NCBI GenBank assembly: GCA_000724175.1
Contig: JPGV01000020.1
Coordinates: forward strand, 154,532 to 218,531
DNA: 64,000 nt
Reading direction: 5' to 3'
From: [Candidatus Thermochlorobacteriaceae] bacterium GBChlB
Lineage (GTDB): Bacteria; Bacteroidota; Chlorobiia; Chlorobiales; Thermochlorobacteraceae
Shown: piece after piece, positions 63,172-64,000 of the stretch
How the letters are laid out: the number at the start of each line of letters is the position of its first letter
Numbering within the stretch: position 1 is the first letter of the stretch
Notes under the pieces: model-generated
What the model saw: the letters and a program-made list of their open reading frames with translations, nothing else
What the model was told of the DNA's origin: nothing
Databases searched by the model: none
Made by a program: the position numbers and the translations under genes

Positions 63172-64000
63172 ACGGCTGCACGTCGGAAGAAACTGCTTGG
63201 TAAATCACAAAGACGACGACAACCGCAATCGCTGCCTGCGCCGTCGAAGGCGCATTGATGAACGCAGTTCGGAGCGACGCTTTCCACGCACTCGGCAACC
63301 ACTGTCCCACGAACCCAAACAGCATTACCGCACAGACCGTCTTATACGACCCCGCCACGCTTGCCAGCGCTCCTATGTGGAACTGCGTTGCAATGTTTGA
63401 CATCACTTGAAGCGAGACATCGAGCGTTTCAGAGCGGAAGAAAATGCGTGTGAAGGAAATAAAAGAAAACGTTAGGGCAATCGAGCCAATGTATCCGACG
63501 ACAGTTGGGGTAATGCGAGATGACATGGCTCGACGCCAATATCGATAAACCAGCAGTGCCAGTCCGTTTAAGCCGCCCCAGATGATGAATTGCCAGCTCG
63601 CACCGTGCCACAGACCGCCTAAGAGCATGGTTACCATGAGGTTGATATTTGTGCGAGTCTCGCCGTGTCGATTGCCGCCGAGCGGAATATACAGGTAATC
63701 GCGAAGCCAGCTCGAGAGCGAGATGTGCCAGCGTTGCCAGAACTCCGCCACATTTGCGGCTTTGTGCGGCTGATTGAAGTTCATCGGCAGTCGAAATCCC
63801 ATCAAGAGCGACAGCCCGATGGCGATGTCGGTGTATCCTGAAAAATCGCAATAGACTTGCAGCGAATACCCGTAGCATGCTAGGAGCGATTCCGCACCGC
63901 CGTAGAGCGCTGGATTTTCAAACACGCGGTCGATGAAATTGACCGAGATGTAATCGGAGACGAGCATTTTTTTTATCAGCCCGTTCAAAATCCAAAACGT
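63152..64000 (-). CDS. MBOAT-family O-acyltransferase, partial
   Basis: The C-terminal 280 or so residues are visible; the 5' end lies beyond the window. CDFSGYTDIAIGLSLLMGF, PMNFNQPHKAANVAEFWQRWH, PLGGNR and the active-site His in LLGGLWHGASWQFIIWGGL are the core of AlgI/PatA/DltB-type MBOAT proteins, which acylate surface sugars or polymers in the membrane. Its 3' end overlaps the convergent nucleotidyltransferase pseudogene by 20 bp. The SGNH protein at 45.6 kb could be a functional partner, but the genes are not adjacent. Confidence 0.88.
   Translation of the reverse strand, partial: TFWILNGLIKKMLVSDYISVNFIDRVFENPALYGGAESLLACYGYSLQVYCDFSGYTDIAIGLSLLMGFRLPMNFNQPHKAANVAEFWQRWHISLSSWLRDYLYIPLGGNRHGETRTNINLMVTMLLGGLWHGASWQFIIWGGLNGLALLVYRYWRRAMSSRITPTVVGYIGSIALTFSFISFTRIFFRSETLDVSLQVMSNIATQFHIGALASVAGSYKTVCAVMLFGFVGQWLPSAWKASLRTAFINAPSTAQAAIAVVVVFVIYQAVSSDVQPFIYFQF

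Noticed and set aside
1-64000. CRISPR arrays, rRNA genes and complete insertion sequences
   Set aside because: No regularly spaced repeat-spacer pattern, rRNA-like sequence or transposase was seen when reading the window.

Overview
The window looks like a chromosomal segment from a phototrophic member of the Bacteroidota/Chlorobiota group, most likely a Chloroherpeton- or Thermochlorobacter-like organism. The evidence is a (bacterio)chlorophyll synthase of the UbiA family, many small lipoproteins, CarboxypepD_reg-like surface proteins, frequent lack of Shine-Dalgarno sequences, and promoter-like TAnnTTTG boxes of the Bacteroidota type. A type II NADH dehydrogenase, PEP carboxylase and an amino-acid permease suggest a photoheterotroph with some aerobic capacity. 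The taxonomic placement is inference; no marker gene such as 16S rRNA is present.

Layout. Positions 1-1970 form an AT-rich accessory edge with a MerTP mercury importer, a GDCCVxC cysteine protein and a CPBP protease. Two related 46-47-nt sites resembling gene-cassette recombination sites punctuate it, and it ends at tRNA-Pro(CGG). From 2.3 to 10.6 kb lie a renalase-like FAD oxidoreductase, anmK, chlorophyll synthase, a beta-barrel/SPOR envelope protein, ndh and pdxH. From 10.9 to 19 kb are a PAS histidine kinase with a two-receiver regulator, rsmD-coaD, an aspartate aminotransferase, an amino-acid permease and ruvB. A minus-strand run at 19.1-24.1 kb holds an Lgt-like protein, a Tes-like radical SAM protein, a small membrane protein, murA, a lipoprotein and a tautomerase. 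Next come two leucine-rich-repeat proteins, an AtuA-family protein, two CarboxypepD_reg/TonB_C paralogues, dnaG and an MltD-like transglycosylase. From 33.6 to 43.4 kb are a cluster-less MqnE-like protein, an acetyltransferase-like protein, two NTF2-type lipoproteins, gamma-glutamyltranspeptidase, a TPR protein, a fatty-acid desaturase and an S9 peptidase. From 43.7 to 60.8 kb are a FakA-FakB fusion, an SGNH protein, UDP-GlcNAc dehydrogenase, a LOV-PAS hybrid kinase broken in its receiver domain, an MFS transporter, cinA, ppc, ispF, a G3E GTPase and a DUF4397 lipoprotein. The last 3 kb contain a toxin-antitoxin remnant between 49-bp direct repeats, prfB with its programmed +1 frameshift, a nucleotidyltransferase pseudogene and a partial MBOAT acyltransferase.

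Functional themes are envelope building and recycling (murA, anmK, MltD, Lgt-like, GGT, SPOR protein, nucleotide-sugar dehydrogenase), membrane-lipid chemistry (Tes-like radical SAM, desaturase, Fak fusion) and signalling including blue light. The strongest leads are the Lgt-like/Tes-like/small-membrane-protein operon, the LOV kinase with its frameshift, the MqnE-like protein without its iron-sulphur motif, the cassette-like sites at the left edge, and the remodelled promoter region of prfB. All names come from motif recognition by eye; no database search was run.
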